The position numbers and the translations under genes are program-made. A stretch of DNA of 47,792 nucleotides, taken from assembly GCA_937874195.1 (NCBI GenBank), contig CALNBM010000073.1, positions 1 to 47,792 of the forward strand, in the 5' to 3' direction. The stretch is from an uncultured Clostridia bacterium. GTDB taxonomy: Bacteria > Bacillota > Clostridia > Christensenellales > UBA1242. A model generated the notes under the pieces. It made no database searches, was not told the origin of the DNA, and worked only from the letters and a program-made list of their open reading frames with translations. Of this stretch, positions 25,741-34,286 are shown piece after piece. Position 1 is the first letter of the stretch. Every line of letters begins with the position of its first letter.

Positions 25741-25822
25741 TTATTATATTTTTTTACAACATTTTTTACTTAAAACATTTTCGGTTTGCGAAAAATATTT
25801 GTATAACTTAATAATTCATTAT

Positions 25823-28156
25823 TTAATTTACGTTATTTTTTTTAAGCCTACCACTCATGAATTTTCTTGATAAGATATTAAATAAATATGTGTATCCTTT
25901 TATTAGCGGATAAATTATTAAAGTAAGCAAAATTATTGTAAATAACATTGGCAAACTAATTACTGTTAGCCTAAATAAATCGCTTAAAAATAACACACTA
26001 AAAATAAATACTATAATAAGACTTAAAATGAGCACAATACGTTTCATATTTATTGGCATACAAGTTCGAATTAACACCATAAACCCAACTGCGGCAGTTA
26101 CCGCGGTTGCAATGGTGGATATTTGTTCACTCGTATAATTTAAATAATTTGAAAAAATTAATAAAAGTATAATATTTGAAACAACGGTTAATGCACCGGG
26201 GAGAGCGCGCCTTAAAACATTACTTAAAAATTGTCCACTTATTTTTTGGTTATTTTTTTCTATTGCTAAAAAGAAGGCTGGTGTCCCAACGGTAACGCTA
26301 CTAATTAATGTTAAGTGAATAGGGTTAAAAACATATAAGGTGTGAGCAATTATTGTAATTAATGATAATAAAAAAGAAAAAATAGTCTTCACCAAAAAAA
26401 GTGATGCAGTACGTTCTATATTATTTATAACCCTTCGTCCTTCTTGTACAACATCTGGAAGAACGGAAAAGTCTGAATTTAATAAAACGAGTTGTGAAAT
26501 ATTCCGTGTTGCCTCACTGCCCTCTGCCATTGCAATACTACAATCAGAAACTTTTAAAGCAAGCACATCATTTACTCCATCGCCTGTCATAGCAACTGTT
26601 CTACCCTGCTTTTTTAATGCTAATATAATTTGCTTTTTCTGTTCGGGACTAACTCTGCCAAACACTGTAAACTTGCTTGCCACTTCTTCAATTTCTTTTT
26701 CGGTTAGTTCACTCATATCAATATATTTGTCTGCATTTTCTAAGCCTGCGCGCTTTGCTATACTACTTACCGTTACTGAACTATCGCCGGAAATTATCTT
26801 TATATCCACTCCTTGTTTTTTGAAATATTTAAAAGTGTCTGGAGCTTCCACGCGGATTTTATCAGATAATATAATTAGTGCTATGCAAACCATGTTTTCA
26901 TGCAATTTTTCGCCGCTTTTTAAGTGTGATAAGAGTAGCACTCTATATCCTTTTGAAAAGTACTTTTCCATTTGCTTTTTAAGCTCTATAAACCTATCTT
27001 TTAACAAAAATTCAGGTGCACCAATAAAAAAACTTCCCCTATCTCCAAACTCAGCACCGCTCCATTTTCTTTCAGATGAAAACGGAAATATACTTGTTGC
27101 CTGCCATAAAGACTTAGCAAAAAAATGACTTTTTAAAGCGTTAAATGTAGCATTATTATCGTGAAGCGAAGAGGTTAAAGCGCTTAGTATTTCATCAATA
27201 TTATATTTTGAATTTTTTACTAACGGTAAAGTTTCAATCACTTCCAACTTATTTTCAGTTATTGTTCCTGTTTTATCTAGGCATAGTGTATCCACTCGTG
27301 CAAGTGTCTCAATGCAATATAGTTCTTGAACAAATGTTTGCCTATAACCCAGTCTAATAACACCAACCGCAAGCGCAACACTAGTGAGTAATATTAGCCC
27401 TTCAGGAATCATTCCTAACATGCCAGCAACTGTTTTAACAAGCACATTATCAATAGATGTTTGCCCAAGTTGCCTTAGAAATAATAATACTCCCATTGGC
27501 AAAATAATAATCGTGGTGAATTTAATTATTGTGTTTAGAGAGTTCATAAGTTCGGATTTTACTTTTTTATGCTTTTTTGCTTCTGCAGTTATTTTTGCTG
27601 CGTAGTTATCGTCACCCACTCGTATCACTCGTGCGCTACAATTCCCCGAAACAACAAAACTTCCCGATAACAATTCTTGTCTTGCATGTTTCAAAATTGG
27701 ATCAGATTCACCCGTTAACAGTGACTCGTTTACTTCCACTTCTCCGCTAACGACAACTGAATCTGCGCAAATTTGTTTGCCAGAAGTTAGTAAAATTATA
27801 TCGTCTAACACAACTTCCTCAACAGTAATATTATGCTCTTTTCCATCTCTTACAACATTAGCAGTTGGTGCGGACAAAAGCGAAAGTTTATCCACCATTT
27901 GTTTGGAACGAATTTCTTGAACAATACCAATAACTATATTGCTTATGACAATTCCCATAAAAAGCAGGTTTATATAATGACCAGAAATTATAACAAGAAT
28001 TGCTAAAAAAAAGTTCAAAAAATTAAATAGCGTGAAGATATTGTTTTGAATAATTTTTCCAACACTTCTAGATTTAGGCAAACTTTGTTTATTTACTTGC
28101 CCTTTCGCTATCTTTTCTTGAACTTGTTTTGTTGTTAACCCTTGCTCAATTTTCAT
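25823..28156 (-). CDS. Cation-transporting P-type ATPase, CtpE-like
   Basis: ATP-driven cation pump of the membrane, 777 aa. Motifs: LLTGES (146-151) in the actuator domain, DKTGTIT with phosphorylated Asp294, and MTGDGVNDVLALK in the hinge. M4 reads GMIPEGLILLTS (248-259), and six C-terminal helices follow. No heavy-metal N-terminal domain or CPC motif is present, which argues against copper/zinc pumps. The MIPEGLxLLTS M4 resembles the CtpE group, linked to Ca2+ in mycobacteria; substrate here is inferred. RBS AAAGG before ATG. It interrupts the expected trmD-rplS-rbgA order. Confidence 0.88.
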   Translation of the reverse strand: MKIEQGLTTKQVQEKIAKGQVNKQSLPKSRSVGKIIQNNIFTLFNFLNFFLAILVIISGHYINLLFMGIVISNIVIGIVQEIRSKQMVDKLSLLSAPTANVVRDGKEHNITVEEVVLDDIILLTSGKQICADSVVVSGEVEVNESLLTGESDPILKHARQELLSGSFVVSGNCSARVIRVGDDNYAAKITAEAKKHKKVKSELMNSLNTIIKFTTIIILPMGVLLFLRQLGQTSIDNVLVKTVAGMLGMIPEGLILLTSVALAVGVIRLGYRQTFVQELYCIETLARVDTLCLDKTGTITENKLEVIETLPLVKNSKYNIDEILSALTSSLHDNNATFNALKSHFFAKSLWQATSIFPFSSERKWSGAEFGDRGSFFIGAPEFLLKDRFIELKKQMEKYFSKGYRVLLLSHLKSGEKLHENMVCIALIILSDKIRVEAPDTFKYFKKQGVDIKIISGDSSVTVSSIAKRAGLENADKYIDMSELTEKEIEEVASKFTVFGRVSPEQKKQIILALKKQGRTVAMTGDGVNDVLALKVSDCSIAMAEGSEATRNISQLVLLNSDFSVLPDVVQEGRRVINNIERTASLFLVKTIFSFLLSLITIIAHTLYVFNPIHLTLISSVTVGTPAFFLAIEKNNQKISGQFLSNVLRRALPGALTVVSNIILLLIFSNYLNYTSEQISTIATAVTAAVGFMVLIRTCMPINMKRIVLILSLIIVFIFSVLFLSDLFRLTVISLPMLFTIILLTLIIYPLIKGYTYLFNILSRKFMSGRLKKNNVN

Positions 28157-28331
28157 ATATTACCTTTGTTTCATTATATCCCAAAACTTTGCGAATTTAT
28201 GAGTATTGCATAATACTAAAATATCAAATTTTTATCTGTTAATTATTTAAAAATAATAAATTATGCTTTATATATTTAAATACTAAAAAATAAAAATTAT
28301 AATTAAATAATATAAATTACAAAATTATAAA

Positions 28332-29000
28332 TTATTTTTTTAGTAAGTCTGGACGATATTTTTTAGTTTGCTCAACTTTTTGATGCTCTCGCCATTTTTT
28401 AATTTCTGCATGATTCCCTGAAATTAAAACGCTTGGTACAGCTAGGTTTTTAAAAATTTGTGGACGGGTATATTGTGGATATTCTAGTAAATTATTTGAA
28501 AAACTTTCTTCTTTTGTGCTAGTTTCATTGCCTAGCACCCCGGGAATATATCTCGATATTGCATCCACCAAAACCATTGCAGGAAGTTCTCCACCTGTTA
28601 AAACATAATCGCCAATGCTAATTTGTTCATCAATACATAATTCTATAACTCTTTCGTCTATTCCTTCATAATGCCCACAAACTAAAATTAAATGATTTAA
28701 TTTTGAAAGATTAGTGACAGTGTTTTGAACTAATGGTTTGCCTTTGGGAGAAAGATAAATAACATGACTATCTTGCTTTTTAATGCTCATTATTGCATCA
28801 TACAAAGGCTCTGGCATCATCAGCATACCGTCACCTCCGCCAAAAACATAATCGTCCACTTTGCCGTGTCTGTTATTGGAAAAATCTCTAATATTAATTA
28901 AATTTATTTCCACAAGTTTATTTTCTTGCGCTTTGCCAATTATGCTGTGATTTAAAGCATTAAACATTTCTGGAAATAAAGTTAAAATATCAATCTTCAT
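28332..29000 (-). CDS. trmD: tRNA (guanine-N1)-methyltransferase
   Basis: Methylates G37 of tRNAs using SAM, preventing frameshifting. The 222-aa protein has the SPOUT trefoil-knot signatures VIYLSPKGKPL, LVCGHYEGIDERV and SIGDYVLTGGE. It starts MKIDILTLFPEMF and ends with a basic C-terminal domain. AAAGGAGAATAAAAG precedes the ATG. It follows rimM after an unusual 363-bp gap, and rplS, its usual downstream neighbour, is absent. Confidence 0.97.
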   Translation of the reverse strand: MKIDILTLFPEMFNALNHSIIGKAQENKLVEINLINIRDFSNNRHGKVDDYVFGGGDGMLMMPEPLYDAIMSIKKQDSHVIYLSPKGKPLVQNTVTNLSKLNHLILVCGHYEGIDERVIELCIDEQISIGDYVLTGGELPAMVLVDAISRYIPGVLGNETSTKEESFSNNLLEYPQYTRPQIFKNLAVPSVLISGNHAEIKKWREHQKVEQTKKYRPDLLKK

Positions 29001-29363
29001 CTTTTATTCTCCTTTAACCAGTTTCCTCTAGTGAATATTTTTATTAATAAATTAAACTTCCATTTTTTTAATAGTTAAAAATATTTAAAACATTGATATC
29101 TTTTTATTTTAATTTTAGTAACTACAAATAATGTTTGGAGTACAACCCTAACTAACGAGGGGTGCAATTAGTTCCTTTACATTTATTTACAATCTCTTAT
29201 AAAAAATCTAATATTTTATTTCAATTTTTTTCATAAAATCGCTCGAATTTTTTTTTAAATCGATACAATAAAATTTAATGCACATATTTCGTCACATAGA
29301 ATTTTTTTTCTTGATATATATTCAATGTGAAAATTTAGGTTACCTCAACAAAAACGAAAAACT
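29001..29363. other. 363-bp gap between rimM and trmD
   Basis: In most Bacillota these genes nearly touch. Here the gap has no ORF of note. It contains one short inverted pair, AACTAA/TTAGTT, around 29150-29173 with a C-rich stretch between, lacking a T-run. It could be a decayed gene or leader RNA; no family recognised. Confidence 0.45.
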
Positions 29364-29861
29364 TTAATTATCAACTCTAATTTCATCTAAAATTTTAGCA
29401 TCTAGCAATACTATCTTTTTATCTTTATCAAAAGATATTAAAACATTCCTGGCAAACGGGAACATAAAACTTTCATTAGTTTGAACATTTTCCACTTCAA
29501 AAACATCCGCTGCTCCCATTTGTAAAATGTTTTTTATTACACCTAAACTTTTATTATTTGTTTTAACTTCTGCGCCAATTAAATCTGCCACAAAATACTC
29601 ATCATCAGCTAAATTATTATTCTCCATATTAGTATAAATTTTTTCATTTCTAAACTTTTCCACTTCTTCAATAGAATTGCATTCAACAAGTTTAAAAATA
29701 AGAAAAATATGACGATTGGTTATTTTCTCCACTTGATATTCATGATTTTTTATTATAACTTTTTTTATATCAATGGAAAAATTAGAGTAATGTGGTTTTA
29801 CTCTAAAGTGTCCTTTTAAACCTTGAGGGCGCGTTATAACGCCAATTTCTGTAAGAGCCAT
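29364..29861 (-). CDS. rimM: Ribosome maturation factor RimM
   Basis: Binds 30S via S19 during 16S 3'-domain maturation. The 165-aa product opens with IGVITRPQGLKGHFRVKP, the RimM N-terminal barrel signature. It continues to a PRC-barrel half with DEYFVADLIGAEV and GAADVFEVE. The ATG overlaps the khpA stop by one base (TAATG), so translation is coupled. The usual length is ~165-180. Confidence 0.96.
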   Translation of the reverse strand: MALTEIGVITRPQGLKGHFRVKPHYSNFSIDIKKVIIKNHEYQVEKITNRHIFLIFKLVECNSIEEVEKFRNEKIYTNMENNNLADDEYFVADLIGAEVKTNNKSLGVIKNILQMGAADVFEVENVQTNESFMFPFARNVLISFDKDKKIVLLDAKILDEIRVDN

Positions 29862-30103
29862 TATTCTTCTCTCGCATCGATTTTTATGATATACCTTTTG
29901 TTCATTCGGCCTGTTGCGGATTTTACTATAGTTCTAATACTGCTTGCAATCTTACCATTCTTACCGATGGCTCTTCCCATATCGTTTTTGTCCACTAAAA
30001 TGCGAACAACGATATCGTCACCTTCGTCTACCGAGGTTATCTGCACTGCATCTTTATTTTCCACAAGCGACAAAACAATGTATCTAGTTAATTCTTCTAT
30101 CAT
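29861..30103 (-). CDS. khpA: KH-domain RNA-binding protein KhpA
   Basis: 80-aa single KH domain with the GxxG loop in GRAIGKNGKIASSIR. KhpA (YlqC) binds RNA and in several Gram-positive bacteria partners KhpB to influence division and cell length. Position between rpsP (10 bp away) and rimM (1 bp overlap) is the conserved one. The YlqD homologue found next to it in Bacillus is absent. Confidence 0.95.
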   Translation of the reverse strand: MIEELTRYIVLSLVENKDAVQITSVDEGDDIVVRILVDKNDMGRAIGKNGKIASSIRTIVKSATGRMNKRYIIKIDAREE

Positions 30104-30113
30104 AATTCAAACC

Positions 30114-30407
30114 CTATTTACTTTCTTTTTTTTTCTTATCAGTTTTAGGCGCTCTTTGTATGGGTTGTAAGATACCACTTTTAACAAGCAATGTTCTTGC
30201 TGTTTCAGTAGGGGTAGCACCAGCACTTAACCAATATTTGGTTCTTTCTTCGTTGATTGTAAGTTGGTTTGTTTCAACAAGCGGATTAAAAGTACCTAGT
30301 TTTTCTAAATACTCACCATCTCTTGACTTTCTTGAATCGCCAACAACCACTCTATAGAAAGGTGATTTTTTATCTCCAAGTCTTGTTAATCTAATTTTTA
30401 CTGCCAT
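30114..30407 (-). CDS. rpsP: 30S ribosomal protein S16
   Basis: 97 aa, starting AVKIRLTRLGDKKSPFYR with VVGDSRKSRDGEYLEKLGTF, diagnostic of S16. A Lys-rich tail follows. AAAGGAGAAAAAA before the ATG. It begins a tight rpsP-khpA-rimM group. Confidence 0.98.
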   Translation of the reverse strand: MAVKIRLTRLGDKKSPFYRVVVGDSRKSRDGEYLEKLGTFNPLVETNQLTINEERTKYWLSAGATPTETARTLLVKSGILQPIQRAPKTDKKKKESK

Positions 30408-30765
30408 TTTTTTCTCCTTTAATGTAATTATATATATTCAATTTTTTTAAAACTAAAAAAATTTAAAAACAAATTTATTTTTTCAATATTACTAATTTCC
30501 GCTAATATTAATATTACAACTAGTAGATTCATGCAAAGATTATTATAACCTTAAATTCATGTTTAATATATAGCATCAAATTTCCCAAATAAGCAAACAA
30601 ATGTATTAATGATTTTTTTTATTTAATTATATTCTCACACATTAATTAATCTAATAACTTTAAATATGCTAATTGTTGTTTTATGCAAGTTAAGCATTGT
30701 CGTTCTCGTGGACTAATTTCCCAGTAAATAAAGAAATTATATTTTTTCCTTAGCAATTTTACAAC
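30408..30765. other. Intergenic between ffh and rpsP
   Basis: 358 bp with no gene. It should carry the rpsP promoter and any autoregulatory leader. No convincing hairpin or conserved leader motif was recognised. Confidence 0.4.
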
Positions 30766-32085
30766 TTAGAACGGAAGTTTAAACATTCCCTTGCCTAATC
30801 CACCGCCTCTCATTTTTTTCATAAGTTCTTTTGATTGGGTGAATTGTTTTAATAAAATGTTAACATCTTGAATTGTCGTTCCGCTACCAATTGCAATACG
30901 CTTTTTTTGGCTGCCTTTTAATAGGTTAGGATTTTCGCGTTCTTTATTAGTCATGCTAAGTATGATTGCTTTATTGCGCTCAAACTGAGTTTCATCAATA
31001 TCATTAAAATTTATTTTACCTGCACCCGGAATCATTTTTAGAATATCTTTAACTCCGCCCATTTTTCGCATTTGGTCAACTTGAACTAGATAATCGTTTA
31101 GCGTAAAAGAATTTTCTTTAAACTTTTTTTCTAATTTTTTTGCTTCACTTTCATCAAACGAACTTTGTGCTTTTTCAATTAAAGTGAGCACATCACCCAT
31201 ATTCAAAATTCTGCTTGCCATACGGTCGGGATGGAAAATTTCTATGTCATCAATTTTTTCACCAATACTGCAAAGTTTGATTGGTTTGCCTGTTACTGCT
31301 TTAACACTAAGTGCTGCTCCGCCTCTAGTGTCACCATCTAATTTTGTTAACACAACTCCTGTTATATCTAGTTCTTTGTTAAATGCTGTTGCAACGGTTA
31401 CTGCATCTTGCCCCGTCATACTATCAACAGTTAATAATATTTCTGTGGGTTTAGTTTGCTTTTTTATTTCTTTTAATTCTTTCATGAGTTCGTCGTTGAT
31501 GTGCAGTCTACCGGCAGTATCAATGATTACTGTGTCGTAATTTTTTTTTAGTGCATATGAAACTGCATTTGATGCAATTTTTTGAGGCTTAGATTTTCCT
31601 TCATCGTAAACTTCCACCCCTGCATTTCCGCCAACAACCTTTAATTGATTAATGGCTGCTGGTCTATAAATATCACAAGCAACCAGCATTGGATTTTTAC
31701 CTTGAACTTTTAACAATTTTGCAAGTTTTGCGGCAAAAGTTGTTTTTCCTGCACCCTGCAAACCACATATCATTATAACTGTTGGAAGTTTGCTAGCAAC
31801 TTCAAGTTTATGACTTTTACTACCCATCAAATTAGTTAGTTCTTCATGAACAATTTTTATTACTTGCTGGCCGGGTGTTAAACTTTTTAACACTTTTTCA
31901 CCAACCGCTTGCTCCGAAATTTTGTTTATTAAATCTTTTACCACTTGAAAGTTTACATCTGCTTCCAAAAGCGCAATTCTAATTTCACGCATTGCCTCTT
32001 TAATTTCAATTTCTGTTAGTTTTCCACGATTGGTCAATTTTCCAAATATATGCGAAAGCCTCATGCTTAAATTTCCAAATGCCAT
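30766..32085 (-). CDS. ffh: Signal recognition particle protein Ffh
   Basis: SRP54 GTPase that binds signal peptides and SRP RNA. The N domain is 1-90. The G domain has GLQGAGKTT (108-116), DIYRPAA, VIIDTAGR and TKLDGDTRGG. The methionine-containing M domain (about 300-439) carries QMRKMGGVKDILKMIPG. The tail ends GGGLGKGMFKLPF. 439 aa is normal. AAAGGAG RBS; 19 bp after ylxM. Confidence 0.98.
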   Translation of the reverse strand: MAFGNLSMRLSHIFGKLTNRGKLTEIEIKEAMREIRIALLEADVNFQVVKDLINKISEQAVGEKVLKSLTPGQQVIKIVHEELTNLMGSKSHKLEVASKLPTVIMICGLQGAGKTTFAAKLAKLLKVQGKNPMLVACDIYRPAAINQLKVVGGNAGVEVYDEGKSKPQKIASNAVSYALKKNYDTVIIDTAGRLHINDELMKELKEIKKQTKPTEILLTVDSMTGQDAVTVATAFNKELDITGVVLTKLDGDTRGGAALSVKAVTGKPIKLCSIGEKIDDIEIFHPDRMASRILNMGDVLTLIEKAQSSFDESEAKKLEKKFKENSFTLNDYLVQVDQMRKMGGVKDILKMIPGAGKINFNDIDETQFERNKAIILSMTNKERENPNLLKGSQKKRIAIGSGTTIQDVNILLKQFTQSKELMKKMRGGGLGKGMFKLPF

Positions 32086-32104
32086 AAGTTCTCCTTTAAT
32101 AAAA

Positions 32105-32401
32105 CTATTTATATAAAATGCTTAAAATTTTATCTTCCATTTCTTGCTTACTTAATAACTTTTTAATATCTGCATATTTATCTCTTAAACCAAGCTTGCT
32201 CTCAATATCTTCAAGCGTGGAAATAGATTTTTTTATCGTATCATAAATTGCTTGACGGGTTATATTATTATTGTTTGCTATCTCGCCCAATGATAAATTT
32301 TGATAGTAATATGCTCTTATTATATTTTGTTGATTGATTGTTAACAAATTCCCATACAAATCAAATAATTCACAAATTTGTAATTCGTTTTCAAAATCCA
32401 T
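32105..32401 (-). CDS. ylxM: YlxM-family SRP-associated helix-turn-helix protein
   Basis: 98 aa with sigma-70 region-4-like HTH: LTINQQNIIRAYYYQNLSLGEIANNN then ITRQAIYDTIKK across about residues 18-56. YlxM (UPF0122) is almost always adjacent to ffh and modulates SRP activity. AGGAGTTTGA RBS. It diverges from Ku across 144 bp. Confidence 0.95.
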   Translation of the reverse strand: MDFENELQICELFDLYGNLLTINQQNIIRAYYYQNLSLGEIANNNNITRQAIYDTIKKSISTLEDIESKLGLRDKYADIKKLLSKQEMEDKILSILYK

Positions 32402-32545
32402 TCAAACTCCTATAAGTGTAAAGCATTTTAACTTGATAGTTTATTTTAAAGCATTTTTAAAAACAAGTCAATAGATTTAATATATTTTTTTATATAATCT
32501 TTAAATCTAATGCACATAATAAATAAAAATTGCAGGAGAACAAAA

Positions 32546-33331
32546 ATGGCTTATTCCTATAAAACCGCCCTTTCTTTTGGACTTGTGTTTGTTCCAGTTA
32601 CTCTTCATACTTGCATAAAACCAAATGATATAACTTTTAATACTTTATATAAAGAAACAGGAGAGCGCATTCGTTATCATAAAACATGCGAAACTTGTCC
32701 AGAAAAACTATCGCAGGACGATATTGTTAAAGGTTATCAATACGAGAAAGACAAGTATGTTATTTTAACTGATGAAGAAATTGAAAAATTAAAAACACCC
32801 AAAAATAAATCTATTGAGATAGAAAGTTTTGTGAATTTAAACGAAATTGATCCTATTTTTTATGATAAAAGTTTTTTTATTAAACCAACAGGCGCAGAAA
32901 ATGCATTTTTTTTAATACTAAAAGCGCTAGAAGATGAAAATAAAGTGGGCATATCTAAAACTGTGCTGGGCACCAAAGAGCAAGTGGTGGCAATACGAGT
33001 TATAAACGGACAAATGGTGTTAAACACCATGCACTATAACGATGAAATTCAAGCGTCGCCTGTGAAAAGAAGTGAAGAAAAAGTAAATCAAAAAGAACTA
33101 GATTTAGCAAAATTAATCATTGAAAACATGAGTGGGGCATTTGAACCACAAAAATATAAAAACGAATACCGTGAAAAACTTATAACAGCAATTAATGGTA
33201 AAATTGATGGCAAAGAAATAAAAAGTGAAAAAATAAGGATTATTAAACCTAATGTGTTAAATTTAATGGACGCCTTGCAAAAATCAATTAAATTATCAGC
33301 GCCTAAGAAAACAACTCGAAAAGGCGCTTAA
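32546..33331 (+). CDS. ku: Bacterial Ku, non-homologous end joining
   Basis: Homodimeric ring that binds DNA double-strand ends and recruits LigD. The 261-aa product starts AYSYKTALSFGLVFVPVTL. It contains RIRYHKTCETCPEKLSQDDIVKGY-type core segments (about residues 40-62) and ends in a basic tail. I chose ATG 32546 because GCAGGAG stands seven bases upstream; an in-frame ATG at 32510 lacks an RBS. TATAAT at 32493-32498 may be its -10. It is followed by the ligase gene 16 bp later, in the same operon, on the strand opposite to the SRP genes. Confidence 0.95.
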   Translation: MAYSYKTALSFGLVFVPVTLHTCIKPNDITFNTLYKETGERIRYHKTCETCPEKLSQDDIVKGYQYEKDKYVILTDEEIEKLKTPKNKSIEIESFVNLNEIDPIFYDKSFFIKPTGAENAFFLILKALEDENKVGISKTVLGTKEQVVAIRVINGQMVLNTMHYNDEIQASPVKRSEEKVNQKELDLAKLIIENMSGAFEPQKYKNEYREKLITAINGKIDGKEIKSEKIRIIKPNVLNLMDALQKSIKLSAPKKTTRKGA

Positions 33332-33347
33332 AATTGGTTAGGTATTT

Positions 33348-34058
33348 ATGCAAAAAAAGTTAAGAAAAGATAATGATAAGCAGTTAGAAAGCATGGCAAA
33401 GTTCGAAAATTTGCCAGAGTTTAAAGTGGATAAACTCTCGCCAATGCTTTTAAAAAAAGCAGATAAGCCCTTTAATAGTAACGATTATATTTTCGAATTA
33501 AAGTTTGATGGTTTTCGCTGTATTGCCGAAATTACCAAGGAAAACACTAATTTGCATAGTAGAAGAGGAGGAAGTTTTAATAGTAAATTTCCGGAACTTA
33601 TATGCCTTCACAAGCAGTGCAAATCTCCTTGCATATTAGATGGTGAAATTGTTTTTATAAATAATTTAGGAGTTCCCGACTTTTCTTTTCTGCAAAAACG
33701 AAGAGCACTTTTAAGCAAAATCCAAATAGAAAAATATGCAAGTGAGTACCCTACCACATTTGTCGCCTTTGATATTATTTCCGCAAATGGAAAAGACTTA
33801 ACTATCTTTCCACTTCTAACACGCAAAGATATTTTGAAAAAGTTAGTAAACGAAAACTCTACTATTAATATTATTAGATACATAGAAAATAACGGCATCG
33901 ATTTATTTAATGCAATAAAAGAAAAAGGTCTGGAAGGAATTATTGCAAAGAAAAAAAATAGCATTTACCACATCGGCAAACGCAGAGATGACTGGGTTAA
34001 AATAACCACTAAACCACATGATGAATATAGACAATTTAATAATAAATTAAAAAAATAA
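33348..34058 (+). CDS. ATP-dependent DNA ligase, adenylation domain only
   Basis: 236 aa. It carries the nucleotidyltransferase motifs: I ELKFDGFR with Lys52 as the adenylation site, Ia SRRGG, III LDGEIV with Glu100, IIIa FVAFDII, IV GLEGIIAKK, and V DDWVKI. The C-terminal OB-fold with motif VI that normally closes on DNA is missing; the chain stops soon after motif V. It resembles the ligase domain of LigD or LigC. Next to Ku, with PE-Pol at 23927-25450, it probably supplies nick sealing in NHEJ. Without the OB-fold, activity would need another protein or be reduced. RBS weak (GTTAGG). Confidence 0.9.
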   Translation: MQKKLRKDNDKQLESMAKFENLPEFKVDKLSPMLLKKADKPFNSNDYIFELKFDGFRCIAEITKENTNLHSRRGGSFNSKFPELICLHKQCKSPCILDGEIVFINNLGVPDFSFLQKRRALLSKIQIEKYASEYPTTFVAFDIISANGKDLTIFPLLTRKDILKKLVNENSTINIIRYIENNGIDLFNAIKEKGLEGIIAKKKNSIYHIGKRRDDWVKITTKPHDEYRQFNNKLKK

Positions 34059-34100
34059 TGTGCCTTGATTTTCTTAAAATTTTATTTTAATTAGAACAAC

Positions 34101-34135
34101 ATAGGAAATTGAAAAATTCTATCCTATATTTTACT
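34101..34135 (+). terminator. Possible terminator of the Ku-ligase operon
   Basis: ATAGGA (34101-34106) pairs with TCCTAT (34122-34127), with further AATT pairing inside, followed by ATATTTTAC. The stem is short and the T-run imperfect. Confidence 0.4.
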
Positions 34136-34286
34136 TATTTAATCATATTATTTTTTTTAAAGCATGCTACAAAGTTTAAATATTGTTTAATTTCATATAT
34201 TTTGTATCTTTTTTTAGTGCAGAAACAAGTACTACTAATAATCTGCACAGTAATTTAATATATATGGCATATATTTCATGCATGAA

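Noticed and set aside
26673..27128. 151-aa plus-strand ORF within the P-type ATPase
   Set aside because: It lies antisense over the conserved phosphorylation/nucleotide-binding domain and has no recognisable features.
29001..29363. Hidden rplS gene in the rimM-trmD gap
   Set aside because: No frame of sufficient length or L19-like residues exists on either strand.
29823..30170. 115-aa plus-strand ORF across rimM, khpA and rpsP
   Set aside because: Antisense to three conserved genes in tight order.
33608..33964. Minus-strand 118-aa ORF inside the ligase gene
   Set aside because: The plus-strand frame contains ordered ligase motifs I to V; the antisense frame does not resemble a known protein.
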